Shown piece after piece: positions 42,815 to 50,036 of a DNA stretch of 64,000 bases (the stretch's first letter is position 1; each line of letters opens with the position of its first letter). Source of the DNA: Dokdonia donghaensis DSW-1 (GTDB lineage: Bacteria; Bacteroidota; Bacteroidia; Flavobacteriales; Flavobacteriaceae); NCBI RefSeq assembly GCF_001653755.1, contig NZ_CP015125.1, positions 2,365,501-2,429,500 on the forward strand, in the 5' to 3' direction. The notes beneath the pieces are model-generated. The model had not been told where the DNA came from. It did not search any database and saw nothing but the letters and a program-made list of their open reading frames with translations. Made by a program: the position numbers and the translations under genes.

Positions 42815-44068
42815 ATGAACAATTCTACTCATAAAATACACATTATAGGCGCCGGAATAAGTGGTCTCATTGCTGCAATACAACTTGAACAGAAGGGATA
42901 TACACCCACCATTATAGAAGCTACAGATCGTGCTGGTGGTCGTGTAAAGACAGATGTTGTAAACGGTTACCAGCTAGATCACGGTTTTCAAGTACTACTA
43001 GATGCATACCCAAAAGCAAAACAGTATCTCGATTATAAGGCCTTAGAGCTACAATCCTTTTTACCAGGAGCGACCATATTTAAAAACCGTAAATCCCAAT
43101 CTATAGGCGACCCTACACGTAGTATCAAGATGCTTATACCTACAATGACCTCGTCTGTAGGAACACTGGGTGACAAGGTTAAGGTGCTTAAGCTTAACAA
43201 GGATTTAAAAAACAAATCTATAGAAGAGATTTTTAATACTCCAGAGAGCTCTACGCTAGTTTACCTGCGCAAGAGAGGCTTTAGCCAGGCGATGATTACA
43301 GATTTCTTTAAGCCGTTTTTCAGCGGTATTTTCTTAGAGACAGCCCTTGAGACTTCTAGTCGTATGTTTGAGTTTGTGTATAAAATGTTTGGAGAAGGGA
43401 TGGCTACCGTGCCAAAAGCTGGAATAGAAGCAATACCTAAACAACTCTCTTCAAAACTCAAAAACACCACCTTTATGTTTAATACGAGTGTAGCAAGTGT
43501 AGAAGATAACACCATCACCCTCACAAACGGAACTACGCTAGAGAGCGATTATACTATTATAGCTACAGAAGCTAGTCAGTTTATAGCAAACCTAAGAGGT
43601 CAAGAGACTCCCTGGAAGTCTTGTGTAAACCTGTATTATGAGGTAGAAGCAGTAGGGAAGAAACAACCCTTGATCCAACTTGTAGCAGATGAGAACACAC
43701 GAATTAATAATCTCTTCTATGTAGATGCGCTAGAAACTGCAACTACTGGAGCAAAAAATCTACTCTCTGTAACCGTAGTAGATGATCAAGATTTATCTGA
43801 AAAAGCACTTGTTGCAACCGTTACTTCAGAGCTTGCAACTTACTGTAATATCACAGATGTTACTTTCTTAAAATCATATGTGATTCCGCGAGCTTTACCT
43901 AAACTTGACAATTTACGTATGGATTGTGAAGCGTCTGAAACGCAACTTAAAGACACGATTTTTCTTGCTGGTGACCATCTTCTTAACGGCTCTCTTAACG
44001 CCGCGATGATCTCTGGAGAAAGAGCTGCTCAAGCTGTCATAGAAAAAATAGAAGGACTGCTACAGTAG
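42815..44068 (+). CDS. FAD-dependent oxidoreductase, amine oxidase/phytoene desaturase-like
   Basis: A flavoprotein of the amine-oxidase superfamily, which includes protoporphyrinogen oxidase and carotenoid desaturases. The dinucleotide-binding motif HIIGAGISGLIAAIQLEQKGY is at the N-terminus, followed by GGRVKTDVVNGYQLDHGFQVL. The C-terminal FAD motif reads IFLAGDHLLNGSLNAAMISGERAA. At 417 residues it fits the group of small soluble members. Substrate is unknown. It may be transcribed from tamL read-through or its own promoter; a strong terminator follows. Confidence 0.88.
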   Translation: MNNSTHKIHIIGAGISGLIAAIQLEQKGYTPTIIEATDRAGGRVKTDVVNGYQLDHGFQVLLDAYPKAKQYLDYKALELQSFLPGATIFKNRKSQSIGDPTRSIKMLIPTMTSSVGTLGDKVKVLKLNKDLKNKSIEEIFNTPESSTLVYLRKRGFSQAMITDFFKPFFSGIFLETALETSSRMFEFVYKMFGEGMATVPKAGIEAIPKQLSSKLKNTTFMFNTSVASVEDNTITLTNGTTLESDYTIIATEASQFIANLRGQETPWKSCVNLYYEVEAVGKKQPLIQLVADENTRINNLFYVDALETATTGAKNLLSVTVVDDQDLSEKALVATVTSELATYCNITDVTFLKSYVIPRALPKLDNLRMDCEASETQLKDTIFLAGDHLLNGSLNAAMISGERAAQAVIEKIEGLLQ

Positions 44069-44082
44069 TACATAATTTATGC

Positions 44083-44121
44083 AAAACTCCCACTATAGAC
44101 ATTGTTTATAGTGGGAGTTTT
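44083..44121 (+). terminator. Hairpin terminator downstream of the FAD oxidoreductase gene
   Basis: AAAACTCCCACTATA pairs with TATAGTGGGAGTTTT, a perfect 15-bp stem with a 9-nt loop. The lower stem is the same 11-mer core (AAAACTCCCAC) as the purL terminator. Confidence 0.9.
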
Positions 44122-44363
44122 CAATTAAACATATTTATTCTAAACACTTACAATCAATTAATTATAGATTTTAAATAAAGTTTTTGTTTAATGCTAAGTA
44201 TTTACTTTATAGAGAAAACCTATAGATCTCAAAAAAGTGATTTTAAGTTAAATTTTAACGTATAAGAGATATCTATACTAGGTTTTTGAGGCCAGTTTAG
44301 TAACATCGCAGCTTGTATATTTTATTAATAAATGAGGGTTCAAATTATAAGTATAGATTTCGA

Positions 44364-44371
44364 TACCTTTA
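44364..44371 (+). promoter_or_regulatory. Candidate -7 element (TACCTTTA) of mqo
   Basis: A TAnnTTT match 18 bases before the mqo start codon. The rest of the 44122-44389 gap is AT-rich and shows no gene. Without a clear -33 TTG this is tentative. Confidence 0.25.
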
Positions 44372-44389
44372 TACCATAAACCCTTTTTT

Positions 44390-45874
44390 ATGAACAGAGA
44401 AATTCCAAAAAATCATTACGACCTCATTTGTGTAGGTGGTGGCATTATGAGTGCAAATCTTGCACTTATGGCAAAGATGCTTAAGCCAGATTTGAGCATC
44501 CTCATTTTAGAACGTCTAGGTGATGTTGCTCAAGAAAGTTCGGCCGCTTGGAATAATGCAGGTACGGGTCACTCGGCACTTTGTGAACTTAATTATTGTC
44601 CCGAGCAAGAAGATGGGTCTGTATCTATAAAAAAGGCTATAGAGATCTGTAAGCAATTTGAAATCACAAAACAGTTTTGGGCACATCTAGTAGAAGAAGG
44701 CTTTATAGAAGACCCTCAGCGCTTTTTAAAACCCATACCACATCATAGCTGGGTGACAGGAGAAAAGAATGTAGCGTTCCTTAAAAAGCGTTTTGAAGCC
44801 TTTAAAGAGCACTTTATGTTTGACTCCATAACGTATACAGAGCAAATAGATAAAATGAAAGAGTGGTTCCCGCTCATAATGCACAATCGCACAGAAGATG
44901 AGGTAATGGCTGGCTCACGCATAGATCGTGGCACAGAGGTGAACTTTGGAGTTCTTACAAAGCGTTTATATGAAATTCTAGCCACAGAATTTGATACCCC
45001 CGTACACTTCCACAAAGAAGTAGAAGATCTTGACCCGCTTGATAATGGCAATTGGACTGCTATTACAAAAGATCTTAAAACAGGTAACAAACAATCTATA
45101 GAGGCAGATCATATTTTTATAGGCGCTGGGGGCGGGGCATTATTATTACTTGAGACTGTAGAGATAGAGGAGAAAGATGGTTTTGGCGGTTTTCCAGTAA
45201 GTGGTGGCTGGCTGGTTTGTAAAAACAAAGAGCTTATAGAGCAACACAATGCAAAAGTATATAGCAAAGCTGGCGAAGGCGCGCCACCTATGAGTATGCC
45301 CCACTTAGATACTCGCTATGTAGATGGTGAGAAGCAACTTATGTTTGGGCCCTTTGCAGGATTTAGCCCCAAGTTCTTGAAAGCAGGTTCTAATCTAGAT
45401 CTTGTAAAAAGTGTCAATTTTAAAAATATCCCTTCTATGCTAGGCGCTTTCTGGCATAATCTTGATCTTACAAAATACCTCATAGGCCAGATCACAATGA
45501 CCTTTGATGACCGTATGAACGAGCTACGTAATTTTATTAAAGATGCAAAAAACGAAGACTGGCGTATAGAAGTTGCCGGCCAGCGTGTACAAACCATAAA
45601 ACGAGATGAGTTTGAAGGCGGAAAATTAGAATTTGGCACACAGATCGTAAGTGGTTCTGATGGTAAAATAACGTGTTTACTAGGTGCATCTCCAGGAGCA
45701 TCTACCGCGCCAAAAATAATGCTAGACGTACTAGAGCAAGCCTTCCCAGAGATTATGAACTCCCCAGAAGGAAAGAAAAAACTTAAAGAAATTGTACCTA
45801 GCTACAAGGAAGAAATCACCAAAGTGCATTTTAATAAAGAACTACAGCGCACCACGGCTATTCTTAACTTATAA
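44390..45874 (+). CDS. mqo: Malate:quinone oxidoreductase
   Basis: A membrane-associated FAD enzyme that oxidises malate to oxaloacetate and passes electrons to quinone in the TCA cycle. The FAD motif DLICVGGGIMSANLALMAK is at the N-terminus, followed by ERLGDVAQESSAAWNNAGTGH, the hallmark of Mqo. SGGWLVCKN and the closing CLLGASPGASTAPKIMLDV with FPEIM also fit. At 494 residues it is full length. The gene stands alone, and the accessory island begins behind it. Confidence 0.95.
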   Translation: MNREIPKNHYDLICVGGGIMSANLALMAKMLKPDLSILILERLGDVAQESSAAWNNAGTGHSALCELNYCPEQEDGSVSIKKAIEICKQFEITKQFWAHLVEEGFIEDPQRFLKPIPHHSWVTGEKNVAFLKKRFEAFKEHFMFDSITYTEQIDKMKEWFPLIMHNRTEDEVMAGSRIDRGTEVNFGVLTKRLYEILATEFDTPVHFHKEVEDLDPLDNGNWTAITKDLKTGNKQSIEADHIFIGAGGGALLLLETVEIEEKDGFGGFPVSGGWLVCKNKELIEQHNAKVYSKAGEGAPPMSMPHLDTRYVDGEKQLMFGPFAGFSPKFLKAGSNLDLVKSVNFKNIPSMLGAFWHNLDLTKYLIGQITMTFDDRMNELRNFIKDAKNEDWRIEVAGQRVQTIKRDEFEGGKLEFGTQIVSGSDGKITCLLGASPGASTAPKIMLDVLEQAFPEIMNSPEGKKKLKEIVPSYKEEITKVHFNKELQRTTAILNL

Positions 45875-46060
45875 GTTTAATGATGCATAAAACAGGTTCT
45901 TGGTTGCGGGTGTTGCTACAGTATGCACCATAGTTAAAATCTTGATTACAACCTACTCATCTGTTTTGTTAACGATTCAATACTTATCCATCTCCATAGG
46001 GCAGAATCATAATTACGAGCATCAAAATATAGGTTCTCAAGACCAAATTGCACATTTATG

Positions 46061-46690
46061 CTAATTAAATTTGGCGATTTTCAATGATAGACTATCACCT
46101 TTGCCATCATAATCGTAACCACTTTCATTTTTATTTCCATAAAGGAATTTAAATGGATCAAAGCCATCAGTCCTTTTATAAAGTTTATTTTTTTCAACTT
46201 TCCAATATAGACTATGATTGGATATATAAGGATTTTTAAAATCTAAAAAGCTGCCATCTTCCTGCTGGTATTTAGATTCATTATCATTAAGTTGCACTTT
46301 CATTTTGGATGAAAATTCAGCTGTATATTTCCAAGGGTTTATAAAGCAATCCTTCTTTGAATAGACGAGAATCGTATCTTTTTCGTTAATAAAAAAACCA
46401 GAAATGGGTTCATTATAAATATGCGAATCATTGAAAATATGATTTATATATTTCTTTTCATTTGGATCATTCAAATCTTTGCTCAGAATTATAATCATAT
46501 TTTTTCTATAACCCCTTATTTCCGAATTTTTAAATTCACTTAATTGTTCTTTTTTGTAAAGACTAATACTTCTCAAAAGGAAATCATCTTTAATATCATA
46601 AATAATGAGCTCATCGTTTTGATAATATTTGTTAACACTACTGCATCCTATCATTAAAAGGATGCTTAATAAGTATATATATATTTTCAC
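46061..46690 (-). CDS. Hypothetical lipoprotein of the accessory island
   Basis: I do not recognise a family. MKIYIYLLSILLMIGCSS is a lipoprotein signal, and the mature part (about 190 residues) is Lys/Asn/Tyr-rich with beta-type patterns (YYQNDELIIYDIKDDFLL, SLYWKVEKNKLYKRTDG). Codons are visibly more AT-rich than the mqo gene next door, consistent with a recently acquired gene. Its 3' end is about 190 bases past mqo, convergent to it. Confidence 0.65.
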   Translation of the reverse strand: MKIYIYLLSILLMIGCSSVNKYYQNDELIIYDIKDDFLLRSISLYKKEQLSEFKNSEIRGYRKNMIIILSKDLNDPNEKKYINHIFNDSHIYNEPISGFFINEKDTILVYSKKDCFINPWKYTAEFSSKMKVQLNDNESKYQQEDGSFLDFKNPYISNHSLYWKVEKNKLYKRTDGFDPFKFLYGNKNESGYDYDGKGDSLSLKIAKFN

Positions 46691-46756
46691 TTTAATCCAA
46701 TTTTAGATAATGTCAATAGAATTGATAAAATTTGAATATACATTGTCATTTCTCAA

Positions 46757-46909
46757 ATTGTAGGCAACAGGCCAAGACATAAAGCGAGTGCGGCATACTT
46801 CGGCAAGCTCAGTACAAGCCTTGCTGGTTAGCCTGTTTTTTTGTTTTTTAATTGATTGTCTAAATATACACTTATTTGTGGATCTGTCGCCGCGCATAGA
46901 GCTTTCAAA
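46757..46909 (+). repeat. Direct repeat copy A of the island (about 150 bp)
   Basis: Begins ATTGTAGGCAACAGGCCA and ends near CGCATAGAGCTTTCAAA. It matches 48848-49000 at most positions in the same orientation, including the shared block TTTTTAATTGATTGTCTAAA and a TTCGGCAAGCTCAGTACAAG segment that resembles dispersed CTTCGACAAGCTCAG-type repeats common in Bacteroidetes. Neither copy has a convincing gene. Confidence 0.88.
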
Positions 46910-46910
46910 T

Positions 46911-46926
46911 CCCGATGTACTTCGGG
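46911..46926. repeat. Short hairpin (CCCGA / TCGGG)
   Basis: CCCGATGTACTTCGGG can fold on itself with a 5-bp stem and 6-nt loop. It lies between repeat copy A and the IS110 remnant and may mark the edge of another small repeat. Confidence 0.4.
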
Positions 46927-46946
46927 ACGCGTTATGTAATCGTTGT

Positions 46947-46994
46947 GTAGGCTTCCCCATTTTTAGGGAAGCCTACATTTTTAGGGAAGCCCAC
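46947..46994. repeat. Hairpin plus 18-bp tandem duplication at the IS110 breakpoint
   Basis: GTAGGCTTCCC (46947-46957) pairs with GGGAAGCCTAC (46966-46976) around an 8-nt loop. The unit ATTTTTAGGGAAGCCTAC (46959-46976) is then repeated as ATTTTTAGGGAAGCCCAC (46977-46994), one base changed. The transposase-like frame begins right there, so this looks like the scar where the 5' part of the element was lost. Confidence 0.75.
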
Positions 46995-47388
46995 AACGCT
47001 GCTTAAAAGTATCCCTGGTATGGGCGAAAAAACGGCCTTGTTTTTACTAGTTTCTACAGATGGTTTTACCAAGTTTGAACGTGCCGGGCAGTTGTGCAGT
47101 TACGTGGGTATTACACCCACCATACGAGAGTCTGGAAGTAGTGTGCGAGGTAGAAGTAAAATAAGTAAAGTAGGTAATAAAAAGCTTAGAAACCTCTTGT
47201 TTTTATGTGCTTTTTCTGCCTGTAAATACAACCGGGCTTGCAGAGAAATTTATGAGCGCATTGTAGCCAAAGGAAAGAGTAAAAAACTAGACCTCATCGC
47301 AGTGGCAAATAAGCTCTTAAAACAAGCCTTTGCCATCATAAAATCTGGAAGACCCTACGATGAAAATTATAGATCAAAATTAGCTTAA
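46993..47388 (+). pseudogene. 5'-truncated IS110-family transposase (C-terminal Transposase_20 part)
   Basis: The sequence reads TTLLKSIPGMGEKTALFLLV, then FERAGQLCSYVGITPTIRES and SKVGNKKLRNLLFLCAF, which is the C-terminal helix-hairpin-helix/serine domain of IS110-type transposases. The N-terminal DEDD catalytic domain (about 200 residues) is absent; upstream in-frame sequence is the 18-bp tandem duplication, not transposase. An internal ATG at 47020 could start a 122-residue protein, but it could not transpose. It is a decayed mobile element inside the island. Confidence 0.88.
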
Positions 47389-47436
47389 AAGGGCTTGTTT
47401 TTTAACTCAGTTCTTTGTTGTGTTGTAGGCTTTTTT

Positions 47437-48117
47437 TTATTCTTTAAATTCCAATTGCTTCAAATTTATATTCCCACACTCAATTGTTTTTTCGTTAATT
47501 CGATAAATAAGTTTTTCCTCTTTTATGCTAAGTCCCGTTCTCAATGTTCCATTTACTCCTTTATTAAATAATGTTACGACATAAAAACCGTTAGAATCCT
47601 TTGGGTTAATCGTTCTCTCTAAATCAGTTTGCTTACGAAAATTATCATTTAAATATTTTTCTAAATCAAGACCATAATTAAATAGAGTTTCTTTTTCAGG
47701 TGTTAATGTGTCGGAGGGAATAAATAGTTTAAATAATCTATCTGGTGAAGATGGTAGGTCATACGAATCTTCAGAGAATTCCATTTTAAATTCAAAAGGA
47801 GTATTCATTTCATTGGTTATTCGAGTCCAAAAAACAGCATAAATATATTCTTTGCCCAAAGGGTCAGTATATTTCAGCCCACCTCTTGGGTAGCTATTTT
47901 CAATTATTAAGTTGTGACCAATAGGATCAGAGTAAACGTACCTGGTGTCAACATTCTTTTGGTCAGATACTTCTAGACGTATTTGACTTTCAGCAACTAT
48001 TGCATTTTTAGATTTCTCTAATTCCTTTGAAACTTTAACTGGCGTTGATTTATTTCCTTCTCCACAGGAAACAAGCCCTATAGCCACCATAATCGATAAT
48101 ATTATTTTTTTTCTCAT
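47437..48117 (-). CDS. Hypothetical lipoprotein of the accessory island
   Basis: No family recognised. MRKKIILSIMVAIGLVSCGEG is a lipoprotein signal; the mature part of about 208 residues looks beta-rich (YVYSDPIGHNLIIENSYPRGG, YIYAVFWTRITNEM, FYVVTLFNKGVNGTL). The two island lipoproteins have no evident similarity to each other. A conserved boundary motif (ATAGAC...ACGTTG) lies immediately upstream at 48136-48151, so the gene appears to be one module of the cassette-like island. Confidence 0.68.
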   Translation of the reverse strand: MRKKIILSIMVAIGLVSCGEGNKSTPVKVSKELEKSKNAIVAESQIRLEVSDQKNVDTRYVYSDPIGHNLIIENSYPRGGLKYTDPLGKEYIYAVFWTRITNEMNTPFEFKMEFSEDSYDLPSSPDRLFKLFIPSDTLTPEKETLFNYGLDLEKYLNDNFRKQTDLERTINPKDSNGFYVVTLFNKGVNGTLRTGLSIKEEKLIYRINEKTIECGNINLKQLEFKE

Positions 48118-48135
48118 TTTTTTTCAGCTTGCACA

Positions 48136-48151
48136 CAACGTGGGGGTCTAT
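48136..48151 (-). repeat. 16-bp inverted repeat arm 1 (minus: ATAGACCCCCACGTTG)
   Basis: Exactly complementary to the arm at 48715-48730, in opposite orientation, so the two arms enclose the module with two small genes (about 560 bases). Confidence 0.9.
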
Positions 48152-48249
48152 GTTTTGATGCGTGTAGCGGTGTACGACGGTAGGAGTACAGAGTAGCTAC
48201 GGAAGCAGCAAAAAAATAAAAAGGCACTCAATGCCCTAAGCATTGAAAT

Positions 48250-48268
48250 ATAGACAGTGTTGCTCACA
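48250..48268 (+). repeat. Boundary motif copy (ATAGAC...GTTGCTCACA)
   Basis: ATAGAC at 48250-48255 and GTTGCTCACA at 48259-48268. It shares both half-motifs with 48715-48736 but with a shorter, different middle. Confidence 0.7.
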
Positions 48269-48320
48269 GAAACAACCACGTAAGAGTAAGTCAATTAATT
48301 AATATTAAAAATAAGGAATT

Positions 48321-48458
48321 ATGAATTCAAAAAATGAGATAATAGGTTTTGTTGCAAGTAACATTTCTGTAATAAGCACGATTGTAGATGTTCTTTTGTG
48401 TTTTTGTGTACTTATACTAGCTTCTGAGTTTCGGAAAATACGCAAAAGCAATCAATAG
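48321..48458 (+). CDS. Small single-pass membrane peptide
   Basis: A 45-codon frame with ATG at 48321, preceded by AAGGAATT, a good ribosome-binding site for this genome. The product has one hydrophobic helix (NISVISTIVDVLLCFCVLI) and a basic tail (FRKIRKSNQ). Such peptides can be membrane toxins or regulators, but nothing specific is visible. Its 3' end overlaps the convergent gene at 48452 by 7 bases. Both lie inside the inverted-repeat module. Confidence 0.45.
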   Translation: MNSKNEIIGFVASNISVISTIVDVLLCFCVLILASEFRKIRKSNQ

Positions 48459-48658
48459 GCGGGTATTTGATAAATCCATCTTAAATCATACCATTTGTAT
48501 GGGTATAATTCAAACTTATAATCTTGATATGTATATCCGTGTTTTTTAGATAAATAATTTACAAACGTCATAAATTCAATATCGTAATACATCTCATCTA
48601 TGTTTCTATTGTTTCCATTAGTTGTTTTAGTTCTAACTATTGTGTTTGATTTATGCAT
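48452..48658 (-). CDS. Small hypothetical protein of the accessory island
   Basis: A 68-residue protein, rich in Tyr and Asn, ending YPYKWYDLRWIYQIPAY. No family recognised, no signal peptide. The aromatic-rich tail and DYKFELYPYKWYDLRW segment look protein-like. It overlaps the convergent membrane peptide by 7 bases and is enclosed by the 16-bp inverted repeats. Confidence 0.45.
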   Translation of the reverse strand: MHKSNTIVRTKTTNGNNRNIDEMYYDIEFMTFVNYLSKKHGYTYQDYKFELYPYKWYDLRWIYQIPAY

Positions 48659-48714
48659 TATGAAATATTTAGTCCTGCTCGTTTTTCAGAGTAGGCAAGT
48701 GCCTTTTTATTTTA

Positions 48715-48730
48715 ATAGACCCCCACGTTG
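48715..48730 (+). repeat. 16-bp inverted repeat arm 2 (ATAGACCCCCACGTTG)
   Basis: Exact inverse of 48136-48151. It runs directly into the GTTGCTCACAAT arm of the next folded element. Confidence 0.9.
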
Positions 48731-48859
48731 CTCACAATTAGACTTACAAGGGAAACGGAATGAAATGAGTTTTGTAAGGCGTATCCGAGACGGCGACGAT
48801 ATTTTTAATGAGTTTTTCACGAATGAAATATCGTTGGCGTTGAGGTTATTGTGAGCAAC
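48727..48859. repeat. 133-bp folded element with nested inverted repeats
   Basis: Outer arms GTTGCTCACAAT (48727-48738) and ATTGTGAGCAAC (48848-48859) are perfect complements. Inside, CTTACAA can pair with TTGTAAG and ACGATATTT with AAATATCGT. The single strand would thus fold into a multi-branched structure, reminiscent in size and design of recombination sites such as integron attC, although the arm sequence does not match the attC core consensus. Confidence 0.8.
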
Positions 48860-49000
48860 AGGCCACTACATAAAGCGAGTGTGGCATACTTCGACAAGCT
48901 CAGTACAAGCCTTGCAGGTTAGCCTGTATTTTATTTTTTAATTGATTGTCTAAATATACACTTATTTGTGGATCTGTCGCTGCACATAGCGGTTTGAAAG
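48848..49000 (+). repeat. Direct repeat copy B of the island (about 150 bp)
   Basis: Begins ATTGTGAGCAACAGGCCA and matches copy A (46757-46909) to about TGCACATAGCGGTTTGAAA. The copies are 2.1 kb apart in the same direction, enclosing the IS110 remnant and the small genes. Confidence 0.88.
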
Positions 49001-49019
49001 CTCACCGTAAGAAGTAGGT

Positions 49020-49032
49020 TTTCGCGAAAGCG
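49020..49032. repeat. Half-decayed dispersed palindrome (TTTCGCGAAAGCG)
   Basis: The right half and centre of the palindrome are intact; the left arm is degraded. It is the only trace of the family between 42.8 and 52.2 kb. Confidence 0.6.
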
Positions 49033-49065
49033 GAAATAAGCAATCTTCCTAAGGAAGTAGAAACA

Positions 49066-49224
49066 ATGATTATAACCACCGTATTACCAGTTATAAACTT
49101 TAAGCCCTCACCACAGGAAATAAGAGACTATTATAAAACAGACGTTAACCACCCTTTTTGTAAAAGGAACATCTCTCCAAAACTAGAAAAGCTCAGAAAG
49201 AAATATCAATCTGAGCTTTTTTAA
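49066..49224 (+). CDS. Small 52-residue reading frame, possible gene
   Basis: The frame starts at ATG 49066 and reads MIITTVLPVINFKPSPQEI through HPFCKRNISPKL to KKYQSELF. The N-terminal half is protein-like, and an Asp/Tyr/His mixture is typical of coding sequence. Its last third coincides with the terminator hairpin of the desaturase gene, which weakens the case. It could be the remnant of a larger gene cut by the island. Confidence 0.35.
   Translation: MIITTVLPVINFKPSPQEIRDYYKTDVNHPFCKRNISPKLEKLRKKYQSELF
49187..49220 (-). terminator. Hairpin terminator downstream of the desaturase gene
   Basis: AAAAGCTCAGA (49187-49197) pairs with TCTGAGCTTTT (49210-49220), an 11-bp stem with A/T runs on both sides, placed 8 bases past the desaturase stop. 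Confidence 0.82.
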
Positions 49225-49227
49225 AAA

Positions 49228-49983
49228 TTAGCGATGTCTTTGCACGTCTATTTTGATAGGTTTCATCTGGATAAGGTTAATGCGATGTAAAAAACGCATA
49301 ATAAGATATGTTACATCTATCTCATACCAACGCACTCCTCCAAAGTTAGGTCTAGACCCAAACTTGTGATGGTTGTTATGGTAGCCTTCTCCCATCATCA
49401 AGAAATCAAAGCGAAAGAGGTTCTTAGAAGTATCTTTAGTTTTAAAGTTTCGGTAACCTAAAATATGACCAAACCAGTTAATAATTACACCGTGTATAGG
49501 CGCCATAGCTAGCACTACAGGTAAAAATAGCCATTGCCACCAGGCGCTTGCAAATACAGCAAAGAAAGTAATGTACAACACTCCCCAAAGCACTCTAGAG
49601 AAACGAGAGCTGGCAAATGCATCAAAGCGTTTCCATTGTGGGACGTTCTTTTTAAACTTTGCATCTACTGCTACTCGGTCGTTATTAATGTCTTGGTAAA
49701 TGTTTTTTGTTTTCCACATCATAGCAAATGGGTTTTCATCATAGCTAGGGGAGTGTGGGTCCTTATCTGTATCTGTATAGGCGTGGTGCATTCTATGCAT
49801 AATACCATATCCATAGGCACTCAGGTAGCTGGGGCCTTGAAAAATCCAGGTTAGTACAAAGGTTATTTTTTCGGCTGTTTTTGACATTGTAAATGTCTGG
49901 TGTGCCGCATATCTATGTAGAAAAAATGACTGAAAAAACAGACCACTGTACCACATTACGATTACAAAGAGGAGAATGAGCAT
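49228..49983 (-). CDS. Membrane fatty acid (acyl-CoA-type) desaturase
   Basis: A membrane di-iron enzyme that introduces a double bond into acyl chains, used to tune membrane fluidity. The three histidine boxes are HRYAAH, HRMHH and HNNHH, with the sequence DKDPHSPSYDENPFAMMW between the last two, as in delta-9 desaturases. Hydrophobic segments (LILLFVIVMWYSGLFF; GVLYITFFAVFASAWWQWLF) flank them. I use the ATG at 49981-49983; an in-frame TTG 11 codons upstream is less likely. A Crp-type regulator gene lies 53 bases upstream on the same strand and may control it. Confidence 0.93.
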   Translation of the reverse strand: MLILLFVIVMWYSGLFFQSFFLHRYAAHQTFTMSKTAEKITFVLTWIFQGPSYLSAYGYGIMHRMHHAYTDTDKDPHSPSYDENPFAMMWKTKNIYQDINNDRVAVDAKFKKNVPQWKRFDAFASSRFSRVLWGVLYITFFAVFASAWWQWLFLPVVLAMAPIHGVIINWFGHILGYRNFKTKDTSKNLFRFDFLMMGEGYHNNHHKFGSRPNFGGVRWYEIDVTYLIMRFLHRINLIQMKPIKIDVQRHR

Positions 49984-50036
49984 TTCTTTTTTATGCAAAG
50001 GTACTCTGGTGAGCAAACTCGCACAATGAACCTACA

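Larger units (their letters stand above)
48118..48320. other. Module boundary region with folded repeats
   Basis: About 200 bases without a gene. It contains CAACGTGGGGGTCTAT (48136-48151), which is the exact inverse of 48715-48730; the hairpin CAATGCCCTAAGCATTG; and a second motif ATAGAC...GTTGCTCACA at 48250-48268. The repeated motif is the main reason to view the island as modular. Confidence 0.7.
48659..49065. other. Gene-free part of the island
   Basis: About 400 bases with the second inverted-repeat arm, the folded element at 48727-48859, direct repeat copy B, and a half-site of the dispersed palindrome (TTTCGCGAAAGCG, 49020-49032). An open frame at 48600-48854 runs through the folded element and is not protein-like. 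Confidence 0.7.

Noticed and set aside
46703..46960. 85-residue frame on the minus strand in direct repeat A
   Set aside because: It runs through the dispersed repeat (reading ACTELAEVC, a known kind of repeat-derived translation) and has no gene-like features.
48600..48854. 84-residue frame on the plus strand
   Set aside because: It spans the inverted-repeat arm and the 133-bp folded element, so the open frame is accidental.
48727..48859. Calling the folded element a true integron attC site
   Set aside because: The outer arms do not match the attC core consensus and no integrase gene is in the window.
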